Assembly (NCBI GenBank): GCA_963809795.1
Contig: CAWELN010000003.1
Span: 30,058-94,057 of the forward strand
Length of the DNA: 64,000 bases
Direction: 5' to 3'
Source of the DNA: DASUAS01 sp963809795
GTDB lineage: Bacteria > Actinomycetota > Acidimicrobiia > IMCC26256 > DASPTH01
Within the stretch, counting starts at the first letter, position 1. Every line of letters begins with the position of its first letter. The notes beneath the pieces are model-generated. The model was not told the origin of the DNA and made no database searches. It worked only from the letters and a program-made list of their open reading frames with translations. The position numbers and the translations under genes are program-made. Shown here one piece after another: positions 62,085 to 64,000 of this stretch.

Positions 62085-62404
62085 CCCCCCGGACCCGGGC
62101 GTCCGGCGCGGGGGTCTGGTCGGCGATCGAGCTCGACCCAGGTGACGCTCGACGGGGGCTCGGTGATCCCGCCCTTCGCCAACGCCTCGCCGAGGCGACC
62201 CTCCATGAACAACGACCTGGTCTCCGGCGTGTCCCACACCTCCGTCGCGACCAGGTGCCCGTCCTGCGTTCAGGCCGCCGGAGTGGCTGGACTGAGTCCT
62301 CGGCGCTGTCACCGGCCCCGGTGCTCGGTCGATGCCGCCACGTCGTTCCGCCCGGTACTCCTTCCCGGTGACGCCCTCGAACTCCAGGATCAGTCCTGCT
62401 CCAT
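62069..62404 (-). pseudogene. Small ABM-like (EthD/antibiotic-monooxygenase-fold) protein, frameshifted
   Basis: Reading the minus strand across frames from ATG 62404 gives MEQD, ILEFEGVTGKEYRA, later DGHLVATEVWDT, RSLFMEGRLGEALAKGGI and SSVTWVELD. This order matches a common actinobacterial protein of about 100 aa with a dimeric alpha-beta barrel. At least three 1-nt shifts interrupt it. The 3' end overlaps that of the monooxygenase (convergent). No open frame on its own reveals the gene. Function of the family is unclear. Confidence 0.55.
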
Positions 62405-62494
62405 GCACGTCCCTTCGGCTCCACCCTCTCGCCTCCGTCGTCGGGCATCCCTCGAGATCCCACGGCGTCTGCGCCCGTGGGTCCGCGCCCCGGT

Positions 62495-63339
62495 TCAGGA
62501 GGGTGGTGGGACAGTTCGCCGAACCGTCGGACCGACGGTCACCGCGGACCGGCCCGCGCGGCCTTGGTCCCACCGTCGGTCGGGTGTGATGCCCGGTCGC
62601 GAAGCTCGACAGGTCGGACCAAGGAAGCGACGCGGCCCTCGCCTTCGTCCTCGGCCAGCCGAGCACCGACGGCGCCCACGACTCCCACGTCGGTCGTCTA
62701 CGCTGACCCGCGCGTAGTCGACCTGCGGCGGCTCGTGAGGTCGGGACCGATCCCGTTGACGCGGATCCGTCACGGCCTGCTCGACGGCGAGCAGGTCGTT
62801 GAAGTCCGCGGACCCGCGAGTTCATCGCACCGTACACCGGCTCCCCCGGGTAACCCCGCATGTCCTCGACCGAGTGCACGTTGACGATGGAACCGCCGCC
62901 GCTCTCGATCATCGGGTCGAGGAACGCCCAGGGTCACCACGAAGAAGTGGCGCAGGTTCACCTGGTACATCGCGTCCCACGAGTCGGGTGTCGACCTCGA
63001 GAACCGCACGAGCGGCCGGTAGTCGCCGACGTTGTTGACCAGCACGTCGACGCCTCCGTGCTCGGCGACGACCGTCTCGGCGAACCCCGCGACCTCGTCG
63101 TCGACGCGCACATCGACCACATGCGCGCACAGTTGCACCACGTCGGTGATCTCGGTCTGCTTGCGCTCGGCGCGCTCGGGATCGATCTCGGCGATCTCGA
63201 CCTTGGCGCCGTGCTCGGCGAACAAGCGTGAGATCGCACCGCCGATGCCGTCACCACCTCCGGTGACGACGGCGACCTTGCCATCGAGCAGCTTGGTCAG
63301 GTCGGGGATGACGGGGACGTCAGTGGGTTCTTGAGCCAT
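62495..63339 (-). pseudogene. Short-chain dehydrogenase/reductase, multiple frameshifts
   Basis: Begins at ATG 63339 with LDGKVAVVTGGGDGIGGAI, VNNVGDYRPLVRFS and YQVNLRHFFVVTLG, then shifts frame near 62,930 to IESGGGSIVNVHSVEDMRG and PVYGAMNS. Later fragments PPQVDYARVSVDD and LSSFATGH lie in different frames. Several indels occur between 62,540 and 62,930, and the 3' end is uncertain (stops at 62,495 or about 62,538). Likely an intact SDR in the organism, damaged by sequence errors. Confidence 0.75.
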
Positions 63340-63359
63340 GCCGCTGAACGTACCGCGAA

Positions 63360-63399
63360 ACGATCCGGATCCCTCGGGGGCCCGAGGGAGCCGGATCGT
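63360..63399. promoter_or_regulatory. Long hairpin/inverted repeat in a divergent promoter region
   Basis: Bases 63360-63377 and 63382-63399 pair over 18 positions with one mismatch and a 4-nt GGGC loop. The element lies 20 nt upstream of the SDR ATG, in the gap between the minus-strand SDR and the plus-strand gene at 63605. No T-run on either side. Could be an operator palindrome or an mRNA leader structure; the rest of the 265-bp gap shows nothing else clear. Confidence 0.6.
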
Positions 63400-63604
63400 C
63401 TCGGCGGGGCGGGTTCGGAAGGGGCGTTCCGAAGGGGCTTGCTGATCAGAGCATCGGCGGTGCCGGGCCCGTACTCGACCCAAGGGATGGCAAGGAAAGG
63501 CAAAGGAACGGTGAAGGGCGGGGCGCCACGTTTGCCACCTGCTTGACGGACCCTGCGCCAGTATCGCCGTCGCAGTCACCGGGGTTGCCAGGGGAGGTCG
63601 TCGG

Positions 63605-64000
63605 ATGGTACGCATCGCACCGGTCGAGATACCGGGCATCGATCCGGGTGCCCTCGACCAGGCCCAGCGGGTGCAGACTGGCGTCGGTGGCATCATCGCC
63701 CATCGCCCCGAGATCGCGGCCGCGTTGGGCTCGATCAGCGACGCCATCAACCACCAGGGGACGCTGCCGCGGCGACTCGTCGAGCTCATCCGGCTCCGCA
63801 TCGCGTTCCACAACCAGTGCCGCAGCTGCATGGCGATCCGCTACGACGAGGCGGTGCAGGACGGGGTCACCGAGACGCTCGTCTGCTCGCTCGAACGCCC
63901 CGCCGACGCCGACGGCCTCACCGACGCCGCGCCGCGCTGCGGTTCGCCGACCTGTTCGCCACGAATCACCTGGCCATCGACGACGCGGTCTACGACGACC
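63605..64000 (+). CDS. Carboxymuconolactone decarboxylase/AhpD-like protein, partial
   Basis: From ATG 63605: a helical protein with LPRRLVELIRLRIAFHNQCRSCMAIRYDEA, holding the CxxC of the AhpD/CMD fold that acts in peroxide defence or lactone decarboxylation. The frame shifts near 63,925, after LTDA, to ALRFADLFATNHLAIDDAVYDD, which runs off the window. So the 3' end is missing and one indel is present. Alkylhydroperoxidase-like activity is the more general prediction. Confidence 0.78.
   Translation, partial: MVRIAPVEIPGIDPGALDQAQRVQTGVGGIIAHRPEIAAALGSISDAINHQGTLPRRLVELIRLRIAFHNQCRSCMAIRYDEAVQDGVTETLVCSLERPADADGLTDAAPRCGSPTCSPRITWPSTTRSTTT

Overview
The window is high-GC DNA with tightly packed genes, many GTG starts and 4-nt ATGA/GTGA overlaps. 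It carries an F420-type LLM oxidoreductase, a GAF-ANTAR regulator, a MurJ/phosphatase-like pair, TatA and many SDR enzymes. This points to an actinobacterium, probably an Acidimicrobiia-like lineage (inference from gene content only). No rRNA, tRNA, CRISPR array, insertion sequence or phage gene was seen.

Positions 1-37,600 are a catabolic island. A branched-chain-type ABC importer (separate LivG, a binding protein, and one 975-aa LivH-LivM-LivF fusion) comes first. It is followed by a type I extradiol dioxygenase, a NahE/PhdJ-like hydratase-aldolase, three DapB-like/native-amine-dehydrogenase-like reductases, a KstD-like flavoprotein and an HsdA-like SDR with several other SDRs. Further on are an HsaA-like flavin monooxygenase, a molybdenum hydroxylase whose large subunit lies about 16 kb from its small and medium subunits, a fused indolepyruvate:ferredoxin oxidoreductase-like enzyme, two P450s, a LigB-type dioxygenase with two amidohydrolase-2 proteins, an epoxide hydrolase, three SnoaL-like proteins and a MarR regulator. 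At the head of nearly every operon sits a 14-bp palindrome close to ATCAAG-N2-CTTGAT. I found seven copies in the island and noticed none in the rest of the window. It resembles the KstR2 box and overlaps likely -35 hexamers. The island therefore looks like one coordinately repressed regulon for uptake and degradation of a bulky cyclic or aromatic substrate whose identity the sequence does not settle.

Positions 37,600-50,700 are mixed: a VOC protein, a STAS plus GAF-ANTAR pair, a class V aminotransferase with a 51-aa zinc-ribbon protein, an alpha/beta hydrolase, two SDRs, an OafA-like acyltransferase with SGNH domain, a class A penicillin-binding protein with a C4 zinc-ribbon protein and RNase H, and biotin synthase. 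Positions 50,700-60,100 hold MurJ with a phosphatase-like membrane protein, a sulfotransferase, PhoH, a protease-less PDZ protein, an SDR, a small ParA-like ATPase preceded by a 32-bp direct-repeat array, and TatA.

Positions 60,100-64,000 hold a Baeyer-Villiger monooxygenase, a small ABM-like gene, an SDR and a carboxymuconolactone-decarboxylase-like gene. All are broken by 1-nt indels. Single indels also break the molybdenum hydroxylase large subunit, the acyltransferase, biotin synthase, MurJ and ParA. The indels become denser toward the right end, which suggests assembly or sequencing error more than gene decay.
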